Assembly (NCBI RefSeq): GCF_028746185.1
Contig: NZ_JAQIVH010000027.1
Coordinates: 124,001-188,000 of the forward strand
Length of the DNA: 64,000 nucleotides
Direction of reading: 5' to 3'
Origin: Paenibacillus_E qinlingensis
GTDB taxonomy: Bacteria; Bacillota; Bacilli; Paenibacillales; NBRC-103111
The position numbers were made by a program, and so were the translations under genes. The notes beneath the pieces are model-generated. The model was not told the DNA's origin. It ran no database searches and was given only the letters and a program-made list of their open reading frames with translations. Below, piece by piece: positions 16,489 to 26,200 of this stretch (position 1 is the stretch's first letter; each line of letters opens with the position of its first letter).

Positions 16489-17715
16489 ATGTCGGATCAA
16501 GTAAGCTTCACTATCGTGCCAGAGGGCACTGTAACAACACCGAAGGGCTTCCGCGCAGGCGGATTGCACTGCGGATTAAAGAAAACGGAGCGCTATGATC
16601 TTGGCGCGATCCTCTGTGATGTACCTGCGTCAGCGGCAGGCGTGTACACGCTGAACGCGTTCCAAGCGGCTCCGCTTCGCGTGACGCAAGAAAGCATCGC
16701 CCACAGCGGCAAGCTGCAGGCGATGATCGTGAACAGCGGTAACGCGAACGCGTGTACCGGTCAGCAAGGCGAAGACGACGCTCGCGCGATGCGCGCGGCA
16801 AGCGCGAAGGTACTTGGCGTGGCGGAGCACCACGTCGGCGTGACGAGCACGGGCGTTATCGGCGAGTTACTGCCGATGGGCAAAGTGCTGAGCGGCATTG
16901 AGCAGCTGCCAGCGAAGCTGAAGCTAGACGGCGGCGAAGACTTCTGCCAGTCGATCCTAACGACGGATCTCGTGCAGAAGATGACGTGCGTCCGTGTTGT
17001 CGTTGGCGGCAAAGAGGTTCACATTGCCGGAGCGGCGAAAGGTTCGGGGATGATTCACCCGAACATGGCGACGATGCTCGGTTTTATGACAACCGACGTC
17101 GCGATTGAGAGCGAATACCTGCAGCTGTTGCTGAGCAGGATTACAGATAACACGTTCAACATGATCACTGTTGACGGAGATACAAGCACCAACGACATGG
17201 TCGTGGTGATGGCAAGCGGGCTAGCCGGCGGCGACTCCCTGCATCCGGGACACCCGGATTGGGAAGCTTTCGCAGCAGGGTTCCAATACGTTGGCGAATA
17301 CCTCGCCAAAGCGATTGCTCGTGATGGCGAAGGCGCGACGAAGCTGATCGAGACGACGGTTATCGGAGCGGAGAGCGACGATGCGGCGCGGAAGATCGTG
17401 AAGTCGATCATCGGATCGAGCCTCGTGAAGTCCGCCGTATATGGCGCTGACGCGAACTGGGGCCGGATCATTGCGGCTGTAGGTTACTCTGGGCAGCCGG
17501 TGAACGTGAACACCGTGGATATTCGCTTGGGCGATATCGCGGTTTTGGAGCAATCGCGTCCCGTGAAGTTCGACGAGGAAGCAGCGCTGGTCTATTTGAA
17601 AACAGATACGATTCAAATTCATGTGAATTTACATATGGGCGAAGGCAAAGCAACGGGCTGGGGCTGCGACTTGACCTATGATTATGTCCGCATTAATGCG
17701 GCATATCGGACGTAA
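16489..17715 (+). CDS. argJ: Bifunctional ornithine acetyltransferase / N-acetylglutamate synthase ArgJ
   Basis: A 408-residue ArgJ that recycles the acetyl group from N-acetylornithine to glutamate. The self-cleavage site is KGSGMIHPNMATMLGFM, with Thr195 as the new N-terminal nucleophile after cleavage into alpha and beta chains; TSTGVIGE (oxyanion region) and TVDGDTSTNDM are also seen. Its presence implies the cyclic acetyl pathway; whether it also uses acetyl-CoA cannot be told. It lies 31 bp after argC. GC is high in the 5' two thirds. Confidence 0.95.
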   Translation: MSDQVSFTIVPEGTVTTPKGFRAGGLHCGLKKTERYDLGAILCDVPASAAGVYTLNAFQAAPLRVTQESIAHSGKLQAMIVNSGNANACTGQQGEDDARAMRAASAKVLGVAEHHVGVTSTGVIGELLPMGKVLSGIEQLPAKLKLDGGEDFCQSILTTDLVQKMTCVRVVVGGKEVHIAGAAKGSGMIHPNMATMLGFMTTDVAIESEYLQLLLSRITDNTFNMITVDGDTSTNDMVVVMASGLAGGDSLHPGHPDWEAFAAGFQYVGEYLAKAIARDGEGATKLIETTVIGAESDDAARKIVKSIIGSSLVKSAVYGADANWGRIIAAVGYSGQPVNVNTVDIRLGDIAVLEQSRPVKFDEEAALVYLKTDTIQIHVNLHMGEGKATGWGCDLTYDYVRINAAYRT

Positions 17716-17730
17716 GGAGGAAAAAGAGCA

Positions 17731-18522
17731 GTGAAGAACAATTGTTTTGTAATGAAATGCGGGGGTAGCACGCTTGCGGCGCTGCCTAGCAGTTTTTTTG
17801 AGGATATGCGCCACCTTCAGGAAGAAGGCATTGTTACGGTCATCGTGCATGGCGGCGGTCCTGCCATTTCAGACACGCTAGGGAAGTTGGGTATTGAATC
17901 TGGCTTCGTGAACGGGCTAAGGGTAACTTCTGAAGCAGTGCTCGACGTAGTTGAAATGGTACTGTCTGGCCAGATTAACAAAGAAATCGTACGCCGTATT
18001 CAGTTAACAGGCGCGAAAGCGCTTGGGTTGTCCGGTGTGGATGGACATTTGATCGAAGCAAAACCAGTAGCGAACAGCCATGAAGTAGGTCTTGTAGGCG
18101 ATGTGACGAAGGTCAATGCAGAGCTAATTCAAGGCATCGTCGGTATGGGCTACATTCCCGTTATTGCGCCAGTTGGTTTAGGGGCAGATGGCGGACAGCG
18201 GTATAACATCAACGCGGATACGGCGGCTGGTGCTGTCGCTTCTCACCTTGGCGTGGAACAAATGGTTGTTGTGACCGATGTTCCCGGCATTATGAAAGTC
18301 GTGGATGGTGAGAAGCAAGTGCTTCCTGTCGTCAGCGTAGCGCAGATTGAAGAGATGATCACAAGTGGCGACATCTATGGCGGCATGATCCCGAAGGTTC
18401 GTGCAGCGATTGCTTGTATACAAGGGCAAGTGCAAGAAGTAGTTATCGTGAACGGTTCAGAGCCGAACGTGTTAAGTAAAGTGCTGAGAGGCGAAGGCAT
18501 CGGCACACGCATCGTACGTTAA
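17731..18522 (+). CDS. argB: Acetylglutamate kinase ArgB
   Basis: A 263-residue amino acid kinase family protein with FVMKCGGSTLA (phosphate-binding Lys and Gly-Gly), VIVHGGGPAIS, NGLRVTS and the late INADTAAGAVASHLGVEQMVVVTDVPG. It phosphorylates N-acetylglutamate. The GTG at 17731 follows AAGGAGGAAAAAG. It lacks the N-terminal helix found in arginine-inhibited hexameric kinases, so it may be the arginine-insensitive type; this is inference. 15 bp after argJ. Confidence 0.94.
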   Translation: MKNNCFVMKCGGSTLAALPSSFFEDMRHLQEEGIVTVIVHGGGPAISDTLGKLGIESGFVNGLRVTSEAVLDVVEMVLSGQINKEIVRRIQLTGAKALGLSGVDGHLIEAKPVANSHEVGLVGDVTKVNAELIQGIVGMGYIPVIAPVGLGADGGQRYNINADTAAGAVASHLGVEQMVVVTDVPGIMKVVDGEKQVLPVVSVAQIEEMITSGDIYGGMIPKVRAAIACIQGQVQEVVIVNGSEPNVLSKVLRGEGIGTRIVR

Positions 18523-18589
18523 TTTTAATAACCCCAGGTTGAGCTTACGAAGCTAGTTTTCTAACGAAAACTTTTAGGAGGGAATGTAC

Positions 18590-19786
18590 ATGACAGAACA
18601 AGGGAAAAGCTCGTTATTTCCAACGTACGCCAGATATCCGATTACGCTAGTGAAAGGTGAGGGCAGCCGACTGTGGGACGATACAGGTAAGGAATACATC
18701 GACATGATGAGCGGCATTGCCGTTGCAGCTCTTGGGCATGCACCACAAGGTGTAAAAGAGAAATTGATCGAGCAGCTTGATCAGCTTTGGCATGTGGGTA
18801 ATCTATTTCATATTCCAAATCAGGAAAAATTGGCTGGTCTATTGACGGACAACAGCTGTGCGGATGCTGTGTTTTTCTGTTCCACAGGAGCGGAAGCGAA
18901 CGAGGCTGCGATCAAAATCGCACGTCGCTACTCGCAAAAGGTGCTGAACAACGGTCGTTACGAGATTATCACGTTCAACATGTCCTTCCATGGGCGTACG
19001 ATTGCTACATTAACAGCGACAGGTCAGGACAAAGTAAAGGAAGGCTTCCTTCCGCTTCCAGAAGGTTTCGTCTATGCGGATTATAACGATATCGAGTCTG
19101 TTCGCAGCCTCGTGAACGACCGTACGTGTGCAGTTATGCTTGAGTTCGTGCAAGGGGAAGGCGGCGTATTGCCGGCAGATCCAGAGTTCGTGAAACAATT
19201 GGCTGCACTATGCAAAGAGCACAATTTGCTCCTGATCGCGGATGAAATCCAGACGGGCGTAGGACGTACGGGTAAGCTTTTTGCCTATGAGCATTATGGT
19301 GTAGAGCCGGATATTTTCTCATTAGCTAAAGGTCTTGGCGGCGGATTCCCCATCGGGGCGATGCTGGCTAAAGGCTACTTGGCGGAAGCGTTCAGCGCAG
19401 GTAGTCACGGTTCCACGTTCGGTGGTACACCCATTGCAACGGCGGCGGCTCATGCAACATTAAGCACGATTATCGACAATCAATTGCCAGAGCGTGCAGC
19501 AGAGTTAGGCGCGTATACGGTGAAGACGTTAGAGAGCAAGCTGGCGGGCAATCCGTTAGTGAAAAGCATTCGTGGTATCGGTCTTTTGATTGGAATTGAA
19601 TGTACACAACCGAGTGCCGAAATCATTAGCGAAATTCATAAACAAGGCGTGTTGGTCATTCCAGCGGGACCTAACGTGATTCGTTTAGTGCCGGCGTTAA
19701 CGATACCGCAAGAAGATTTGGACCAGGCGTTAGAAGTCGTATGCGGTGTCCTCTCCCAGAAGGCATCCACCATTAGCGGCGTCTAA
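18590..19786 (+). CDS. argD: Acetylornithine aminotransferase ArgD
   Basis: A 398-residue class III PLP aminotransferase: FCSTGAEANEAAIKIAR, FHGRT, EFVQGEGGVLPA, LIADEIQTGVGRTGK and the PLP lysine in SLAKGLGGGFPIGAM. It converts acetylglutamate semialdehyde to acetylornithine. ATG 18590 is preferred to ATG 18584 because AGGAGGG (18576-18582) is 7 bp from the former and 1 bp from the latter. Follows argB by 67 bp. Confidence 0.94.
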   Translation: MTEQGKSSLFPTYARYPITLVKGEGSRLWDDTGKEYIDMMSGIAVAALGHAPQGVKEKLIEQLDQLWHVGNLFHIPNQEKLAGLLTDNSCADAVFFCSTGAEANEAAIKIARRYSQKVLNNGRYEIITFNMSFHGRTIATLTATGQDKVKEGFLPLPEGFVYADYNDIESVRSLVNDRTCAVMLEFVQGEGGVLPADPEFVKQLAALCKEHNLLLIADEIQTGVGRTGKLFAYEHYGVEPDIFSLAKGLGGGFPIGAMLAKGYLAEAFSAGSHGSTFGGTPIATAAAHATLSTIIDNQLPERAAELGAYTVKTLESKLAGNPLVKSIRGIGLLIGIECTQPSAEIISEIHKQGVLVIPAGPNVIRLVPALTIPQEDLDQALEVVCGVLSQKASTISGV

Positions 19787-19816
19787 CCGAAGTTTATCGT
19801 AGAGAGGTTGGATCAT

Positions 19817-20776
19817 ATGAATAGCACGGTTAAGGAAGAACTGGCTGCCCAGTTGAAGGGCAAGGATTTTCTTGCTTTAATTGATTATACAGCGGAAGAA
19901 TTAGAGTATCTGATTCAATACGCGATCGAGTTGAAACGCAAGCAGAAGGCGGGAGAGCCTCATGCGGTACTAGCTGGTAAAACGCTGGGTATGATTTTTG
20001 AGAAATCCTCCACGCGTACGCGTGTTTCCTTTGAAGTAGGGATGTACCAACTTGGCGGTCAAGCGCTTTTCTTGAGCAAAAATGATCTGCAACTGGGTCG
20101 CGGCGAGACGGTATGGGATACCGCCCAAACCTTGTCCCGTTATTTGGACGGGATCATGATTCGTACCTACGAGCACCGCAAGGTGATCGATTTGGCGCGC
20201 GGAGCGACGGTGCCTGTTATTAATGGCTTAACCGATCATGCGCACCCTTGCCAAGTAATGGCGGATTATCAGACGGTTTTGGAGAAAAAAGGCCGTTTGA
20301 AAGGCATCAAAGTCGCCTATATCGGCGATGGCAACAACATGGTTCACTCCCTGATGATGGGAGCTAGTAAGCTGGGGATGGATTTCGCAATTGCTTCGCC
20401 AGAAGGCTATGACGCTGATAAAGAAGTGATTCGCCAATCCAAGGAAAACGCAGCGGAAACAGGCGGAAGCCTGCTCGTTACGCGCGATCCACGCGAAGCT
20501 GTTGAGAATGCGGATATCATCTACACGGATGTATGGGCGAGCATGGGGCAAGAAGCGGAGCAGCAGGAGCGGGAAATCGCGTTCAAGAACTTCCAAGTTA
20601 ACGAGGCTTTGGTGAAATATGCAAAACAAGATTACTTGTTCATGCATTGCTTGCCTGCACACCGTGGGGAAGAAGTAAGCGAGGGCGTCATCGACGGCGG
20701 CCATTCCATTATTTTTGATCAAGCAGAGAATCGTCTTCACGCGCAAAAGGCTATCATGGCCGCGACAATGATATAA
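19817..20776 (+). CDS. argF: Ornithine carbamoyltransferase ArgF
   Basis: A 319-residue OTC with the carbamoyl phosphate motif EKSSTRTRVSFE, HPCQVMADYQT, the ornithine-side loop DVWASMGQE and the cysteine motif FMHCLPAHRGEEV. It makes citrulline. ATG 19817 lies 9 bp after AGAGAGG; the in-frame TTG at 19808 is less likely. In B. subtilis carA-carB lie between argD and argF; here they are absent and argG follows at once. Confidence 0.95.
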   Translation: MNSTVKEELAAQLKGKDFLALIDYTAEELEYLIQYAIELKRKQKAGEPHAVLAGKTLGMIFEKSSTRTRVSFEVGMYQLGGQALFLSKNDLQLGRGETVWDTAQTLSRYLDGIMIRTYEHRKVIDLARGATVPVINGLTDHAHPCQVMADYQTVLEKKGRLKGIKVAYIGDGNNMVHSLMMGASKLGMDFAIASPEGYDADKEVIRQSKENAAETGGSLLVTRDPREAVENADIIYTDVWASMGQEAEQQEREIAFKNFQVNEALVKYAKQDYLFMHCLPAHRGEEVSEGVIDGGHSIIFDQAENRLHAQKAIMAATMI

Positions 20777-20821
20777 ATTTTATTTTAATTTGTGAGAGTA
20801 GAAACGGAGCGAAGCGTAGAC

Positions 20822-22060
20822 ATGGCTAAGGAAAAAATCGTACTCGCCTATTCAGGCGGGTTGGATACATCAGTTATCCTCAAATGGTTAAAAGAAACGT
20901 ACGACGCAGAAATCATTGCATTCACAGCGGATATTGGGCAAAAGGATGAGCTTGACGGCCTGGAAGAAAAAGCACTAGCAACGGGTGCTTCCAAAATCTA
21001 CATCGACGATCTACGCGATGAGTTCGCGAAAGATTTCATCAACCCGATGTTCCAAGCGGCGGCTCTTTACGAAGGCCAATACCTGCTGGGCACAAGCATT
21101 GCACGTCCTTTGATTGCGAAGCGTATGGTTGAGATCGCGCGTGCTGAAGGCGCAACAGCGATTGCTCACGGTGCAACCGGTAAAGGGAATGACCAAGTGC
21201 GTTTCGAGCTTACAGCTGCGGCGCTTGCGCCTGAGCTGTCCGTGATCGCACCTTGGCGTTTGGAGCAGTTCCGCGAGGAGTTCCCGGGTCGCGCAGAAAT
21301 GATCGCTTACGCGGAGAAGCACAACATTCCGGTAACCGCATCCGCAGCGAAGCCGTATTCGACAGACCGCAACTTGTTGCACATCTCCTTCGAGAGCGGC
21401 ATGTTGGAAGATCCTTGGTTCGATCCAGCAGCTGACGACAACAAAGGCATGTACGTGCTTAGCGTTGCGCCAGAAGATGCACCAGACCAAGCGGAGTACA
21501 TCGAGCTTGAGTTTGCTGCTGGTGATTGCGTAGCAATCAACGGAGCAAAACTTACACCACTGCAAGTGATGGAATCGTTGAATGAAATCGGCGGCAAACA
21601 CGGCATCGGTCGTGTGGACATGGTGGAGAACCGTTTCGTCGGCATGAAGAGCCGTGGCGTATACGAGACGCCGGGCGGTACGATTCTTTTCACCGCTCAC
21701 CGTAAAATGGAATCCCTCACAATGGACCGCGACGTTATGCACCTTCGTGATTCTTTGATCTCAAAATATGCATCCCTTGTATATAACGGCTTCTGGTTCG
21801 CACCTGAGCGTTTGGCCATTCAAGCGCTTGTGTCCGAGAGCCAAAAGAACGTATCTGGTACAGTTCGTCTGAAATTGTACAAAGGTAATGTGATCGGCGC
21901 TGGCGTGAAAAGCCCAGTATCCCTTTACAACCCAGATATCGCGACAATGGAAGCAGATCCAACAAAGGCTTACGATCAAGGCGATGCAACAGGCTTTATC
22001 CGCTTGAATGCACTGCGCTTGAAAGTGGGTTCCGGCGTGGAACAAAACGCGAAAAAGTAA
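20822..22060 (+). CDS. argG: Argininosuccinate synthase ArgG
   Basis: A 412-residue PP-loop ATPase: KIVLAYSGGLDTSVILKWL, HGATGKGNDQVRFE and GRVDMVENRFVGMKSRGVYETPGG. It condenses citrulline and aspartate. ATG 20822 is the conserved start (MAKEKIVLAYSGG); the GTG at 20792 upstream would add ten non-conserved residues. GGAG is 12 bp upstream, slightly long. 45 bp after argF, so probably in the same operon. Confidence 0.95.
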   Translation: MAKEKIVLAYSGGLDTSVILKWLKETYDAEIIAFTADIGQKDELDGLEEKALATGASKIYIDDLRDEFAKDFINPMFQAAALYEGQYLLGTSIARPLIAKRMVEIARAEGATAIAHGATGKGNDQVRFELTAAALAPELSVIAPWRLEQFREEFPGRAEMIAYAEKHNIPVTASAAKPYSTDRNLLHISFESGMLEDPWFDPAADDNKGMYVLSVAPEDAPDQAEYIELEFAAGDCVAINGAKLTPLQVMESLNEIGGKHGIGRVDMVENRFVGMKSRGVYETPGGTILFTAHRKMESLTMDRDVMHLRDSLISKYASLVYNGFWFAPERLAIQALVSESQKNVSGTVRLKLYKGNVIGAGVKSPVSLYNPDIATMEADPTKAYDQGDATGFIRLNALRLKVGSGVEQNAKK

Positions 22061-22125
22061 CTGCAGGGCAACCATTACATTGAATAAATGATGTTGGTTG
22101 TCAATTCTATAGCTGCTCAGCCGTG

Positions 22126-22150
22126 GGCTTTCCCTTTGTGGAAAGCCTTT
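22126..22150 (+). terminator. Weak terminator-like hairpin between argG and argH
   Basis: GGCTTTCC (22126-22133) / GGAAAGCC (22140-22147), then only TTT. It may reduce read-through into argH rather than stop it. Confidence 0.4.
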
Positions 22151-22213
22151 GGGCTGTCCATAAGGTTGTCCCATAAGGGTTTCTAGGAGTTAATACGAGA
22201 GGGGTCATGCACC

Positions 22214-23629
22214 GTGTCTAAGCTTTGGGGTGGACGTTTCACGAAACAAACCGACCAATTGGTCGAAGAATATACAGCATCCATTACTTTCGACAAAGAA
22301 CTTGCTGAGGAAGATATCGAAGGCAGCTTGGCGCACGTGACGATGTTGGGCAAATGCGGGATTCTTCCTGCTGCCGATGTAGAGAAAATCAAAGACGGCT
22401 TGCTGCAAGTACAGGGCATGATTCGCCGCGGCGAGCTGGAATACACGATTCAGAACGAAGATATTCATATGAATATCGAGAAAACCTTGATCGACCTGAT
22501 CGGTCCTGTCGGCGGCAAGCTGCACACGGGCCGCAGCCGCAACGATCAAGTGGCGACGGACATGCATCTCTACCTGCGCAAGCGCGTGGTGGAGTTCGTT
22601 GGCTTGCTGATCAAGCTGCAGGAAGCCCTGCTTGAGAAAGCGAAGGCTAATCTCGATACGATTATCCCGGGGTATACACATCTGCAGCGTGCGCAGCCGA
22701 TCTTGTTCGCGCACCATCTGATGGCCTACGTCAGCATGTTCCAGCGTGACCTTGAGCGCTTGCAGGACAGCTACAAGCGCGTAGACATGCTGCCGCTCGG
22801 CGCTGGAGCGCTCGCGGGCACGACCTTCCCGATCGACCGCCATTTCGTGGCGGAGCAGCTCGGGTTCGGACGCGTGTACGAGAACTCCCTGGATGCGGTC
22901 AGCGACCGCGATTTCATCCTGGAGTTCCTCTCCAACGCGTCCATGATCATGATGCACCTTTCTCGCTTCAGCGAGGAAATGGTGCTCTGGTCTTCGACCG
23001 AGTTCGCGTTCATCGAACTCGATGATGCATTCTGCACCGGCAGCTCGATCATGCCGCAAAAGAAGAACCCGGACGTAGCCGAGCTTGTCCGTGGTAAAAC
23101 AGGCCGCGTCTATGGCAACTTGTTTGGTCTGATGACCGTACTCAAGTCGCTGCCGCTGGCGTACAACAAGGACATGCAGGAAGACAAAGAAGGCATGTTT
23201 GATACGGTTCGTACCCTGCAAGGTGCGCTGCAATTGTTTGCTCCGATGGTGTCGACAATGAAAGTGAACACGGAGCGCATGCGCCAAGCCGTGAACCAAG
23301 ATTTCTCAAATGCAACGGACATTGCAGATTACCTGGTGAACAAAGGTCTTCCTTTCCGCCAAGCGCACGAAGTCATCGGCAAAACGGTGCTCTACTGCAT
23401 TCAAAACAAAAAATACTTGCTCGATATGAGCATCGAGGAGTTCAAAACCTTCTCCGAGCTATTCGAGTCCGATATTTATGCGGTTCTTCAACCTGAGCAA
23501 GTCGTGAATGCACGTAATGTGTTCGGTGGTACGGCGAGCAATCAAGTGAGCGAGGCCATTGGTCGCGCGGAGCAAGTGTTAGCCGAATCGCAGGCATGGT
23601 TGCAGGACTTTTTAGAGAAAAGTAAATAA
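22214..23629 (+). CDS. argH: Argininosuccinate lyase ArgH
   Basis: A 471-residue fumarase/aspartase superfamily enzyme: KLWGGRFTKQTD start, the TGRSRNDQVATD motif, TIIPGYTHLQRAQPI and the signature GSSIMPQKKNPD, whose Ser is catalytic. It yields arginine and fumarate, completing the pathway. GTG start with GAGAGGGG 9 bp upstream. 153 bp separates it from argG. The first two thirds is GC-rich, which creates a long antisense frame of no significance. Confidence 0.95.
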   Translation: MSKLWGGRFTKQTDQLVEEYTASITFDKELAEEDIEGSLAHVTMLGKCGILPAADVEKIKDGLLQVQGMIRRGELEYTIQNEDIHMNIEKTLIDLIGPVGGKLHTGRSRNDQVATDMHLYLRKRVVEFVGLLIKLQEALLEKAKANLDTIIPGYTHLQRAQPILFAHHLMAYVSMFQRDLERLQDSYKRVDMLPLGAGALAGTTFPIDRHFVAEQLGFGRVYENSLDAVSDRDFILEFLSNASMIMMHLSRFSEEMVLWSSTEFAFIELDDAFCTGSSIMPQKKNPDVAELVRGKTGRVYGNLFGLMTVLKSLPLAYNKDMQEDKEGMFDTVRTLQGALQLFAPMVSTMKVNTERMRQAVNQDFSNATDIADYLVNKGLPFRQAHEVIGKTVLYCIQNKKYLLDMSIEEFKTFSELFESDIYAVLQPEQVVNARNVFGGTASNQVSEAIGRAEQVLAESQAWLQDFLEKSK

Positions 23630-23636
23630 GTTTACT

Positions 23637-23685
23637 AAAAAAGCTCTCTCCATCATCCATAGGATGAAGGAGTAGAGCTTTTTTA
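23637..23685. terminator. Bidirectional terminator after argH
   Basis: AAAAAAGCTCT (23637-23647) / AGAGCTTTTTT (23674-23684), with an inner stem CATCC-ATA-GGATG. A run of A on one side and T on the other allows use in both directions. Confidence 0.9.
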
Positions 23686-23848
23686 ATACGTTAGCATTCA
23701 TATGTTCTTGGGGGTTGGGTTAAACGTAAGGAGGGGGATAGGTGCTGGATGGAAGCATCGAAACTCAATGGTGTTCACGTCAAATAGATGGATTTTATAC
23801 AGTTATATTTCGGGTTTTTCCTCTTTAATGCACAATAGATGGAAAAGA

Positions 23849-24018
23849 TCAGGCTGTCGAGAAAGTGCCCTTTTTCAAGTTTGAATTAATTAACGTCACT
23901 TTTAGACTCGAACGTTGTCTCTCAGATTGTTTTAAATCGATTTTTCTTTTAAGAGGAGAGATCCACCACATAAAAATCAAACTGTCGAAAACACCGCGAG
24001 ACTTTCTCGACAGCCTGA
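23849..24018. mobile_element. MITE-like element with 18-bp inverted ends and 5-bp flanking repeat
   Basis: TCAGGCTGTCGAGAAAGT (23849-23866) is perfectly inverted at 24001-24018. The element (170 bp) encodes nothing. It is flanked on both sides by AAAGA (23844-23848 and 24019-24023), consistent with a target-site duplication. An internal CTGTCGA copy lies near 23982. The rest of the 23686-24239 spacer shows only copies of a dispersed palindrome. Confidence 0.6.
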
Positions 24019-24239
24019 AAAGATACAGTTAATTATATGCATTTAGCCAATCTATATAATTATAGGTGGTTTTAACTACATAATTTCCAGTTAAATTGAT
24101 TTTCCGAAGCAAATCCTCGCAAATAACTGTATATTTTCCATTTAATATAAATCATCAGCATAGGTGTCTTTCCATATCATCAACATTGTCTGACATTTCG
24201 AAGAGCGTAGCCAGTTAATGTAATTAATAACCTACCACT

Positions 24240-25985
24240 CTATACTTTAAATTGTTGAATAACATCCTGCAGCTGGGCTGACATGTCATTTAAGTTCTTA
24301 ACCGAGGCAGAGATACCATCGATGCTCGATAGCTGTGTTTCGGTCAAAGCGGATATCGTTTGTGCGGTACCTGCCGATTGGTTGGCGGAATTCTCCATTT
24401 CGGATAAGGATGACATGATCTGTTGAGAGGTAGCTGACATGCGATCGGCTTCTGAGGATGCTTGCTGTACCTGTCCTAGGACCTGCTTAACAGCGCTGTG
24501 AATTCGTTCAAAAGCGAACCCCGTTTCCTTCAAAGTCCCTACACTGGATGAGATTTCTTGGTCACCTTGATGCATGGTTTCTACGGCTCCGAGGATATCT
24601 CCTTGGATACCCACGATCAGCTCTGTGACCTGCTCCGAAGACATTTTGGAGCGTTCTGCGAGCTTTTTAACTTCCCCCGCGACTACGGCAAACCCTTTGC
24701 CATGTTCCCCAGCACGTGCAGCTTCAATTGAAGCATTCAAGGCCAAGAGGTTCGTTTGTGACGAGATATCGGAGATGATCGAAACGATTTCACCAATCTG
24801 CTGGGAACGATCACGCAGTAAGTCGATGATGCTAGACAGGTTGTCCATGGTTGAGCTAACGACCTGCATTTGGGCATTCGTTTGCTGGATATAGGCATTT
24901 CCTTTTTCCGCTTCCAATACCGTGTTTTCGGATAAATTGAAGGCGATAGAAGAGCTGGATGCGACCTGCTGAATGCTGTCGGACAATTCTTTCATAGCGG
25001 AAGAGCTTTCTACGACACTAATTGCATGTGTGTTTGTACTAGCTGCTACACCGTGCATCACAGAGGAAATGTGATTGGCGGCTTGTGCCATTTGATCCAG
25101 AGATTGCGAGACCTGCTTAGATTCCTCATTTAAGGCACCGGAGCTTAAGCTAGCTTGCGATACGAGTTGCTTGATATAGGCTTTCATCTGATTGAAAGAT
25201 CCAGCTAGTTTGCCAATTTCATCTCGATTCGTCACATTCAAATTAGCTATTGATAAATTGCCCGTCGCAATTTCACTGGCTTGATGTTCTACTCGAACGA
25301 GAGGCTTAGCGATATGTCTAGCGAAGAGGATGAGAACCAATAGACCGACCAGTAAACAAATGACAAGAGTGAGTATAATCGTATTCAACATGTCCGTTTG
25401 TCCAGCGTTATAATCTTGTAAGTAGGAACCGGCTGCCACAACCCATCCCCACAGTGGATCCTTCTCCGCATAGGTGATTTTCATAGCTTCTTTCGTGGAA
25501 CCGCCTGGCAGTGGCCACATATAAGTCGTGAATCCACCTTTATTTTCTGCTTTTTGAATCATTTCTTGGATGAAAAGTTGACCATCATTGGATTTCTTAT
25601 CCCAAATATTTTGACCTTCCAACGAGGGATGTGCAAGTTCGGTTCCCTTGTTATCAAGGACAAAGAAGTACCCATTTTTGCCTAAATCAATATTGGGATT
25701 GATCGGTCTTTTGCCATCGGTCTTGGGACCAAGCATCCATATTTTCACTTTCTCTTGCGCTTCTTCCTTGGTGATATTCCCCGATTTAACGGAATCATCA
25801 AAGGATTGAATCAGCTGGATGGACATTTGTACGGCATTCCGTAAGTCTTTTTCGATCAAGGAATTCGTGACATTGGAAGATACATAGTAGGAGATACTGC
25901 CGAGGATGAGAATGGGGATAAGTAGTAATAGCAGAGATGTTGTCACAATCTTCATCTGAATGTTCATCTGAAAACTTTTTAACAT
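24240..25985 (-). CDS. Methyl-accepting chemotaxis protein (single Cache domain)
   Basis: A 581-residue chemoreceptor: N-terminal membrane segment (SLLLLLIPILILGSISYYV), an extracytoplasmic single-Cache domain (~40-190; KNGYFFVLDNKGTELAHPSLEG and WVVAAGSYLQDY), a second membrane segment (LTLVICLLVGLLVLILF), HAMP, and a signalling domain with the conserved tip ISDISSQTNLLALNASIEAARAGE. It controls CheA activity; Cache domains usually bind small organic acids or amines. It is transcribed divergently from the HD-GYP/H-NOX operon across 215 bp. The ribosome site is weak. Confidence 0.93.
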   Translation of the reverse strand: MLKSFQMNIQMKIVTTSLLLLLIPILILGSISYYVSSNVTNSLIEKDLRNAVQMSIQLIQSFDDSVKSGNITKEEAQEKVKIWMLGPKTDGKRPINPNIDLGKNGYFFVLDNKGTELAHPSLEGQNIWDKKSNDGQLFIQEMIQKAENKGGFTTYMWPLPGGSTKEAMKITYAEKDPLWGWVVAAGSYLQDYNAGQTDMLNTIILTLVICLLVGLLVLILFARHIAKPLVRVEHQASEIATGNLSIANLNVTNRDEIGKLAGSFNQMKAYIKQLVSQASLSSGALNEESKQVSQSLDQMAQAANHISSVMHGVAASTNTHAISVVESSSAMKELSDSIQQVASSSSIAFNLSENTVLEAEKGNAYIQQTNAQMQVVSSTMDNLSSIIDLLRDRSQQIGEIVSIISDISSQTNLLALNASIEAARAGEHGKGFAVVAGEVKKLAERSKMSSEQVTELIVGIQGDILGAVETMHQGDQEISSSVGTLKETGFAFERIHSAVKQVLGQVQQASSEADRMSATSQQIMSSLSEMENSANQSAGTAQTISALTETQLSSIDGISASVKNLNDMSAQLQDVIQQFKV

Positions 25986-26200
25986 ATGGTTAATTTACCC
26001 ACTTTCTATATTATTTTGTATATATTCTTGGTAATCATTGTAATCCCTCTATTTCGACAAAATATTTACAATTCGTGTAAAGGAAATCCATGTTAACTTT
26101 TTATATAAATTTCGACATTACAAAGTCACATCGTATGATATATATGGTAAAATATGCATTAGAATTAGTTCTACAAGCAAGGATGGAATGAGGTGCATAG

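Noticed and set aside
22205..23299. 364-codon antisense frame over argH
   Set aside because: Shadow of a GC-rich true gene; His/Arg/Gln-rich nonsense composition, no ribosome site.
23702..23884. 60-codon frame after argH
   Set aside because: No ribosome site and runs into the MITE-like inverted end.
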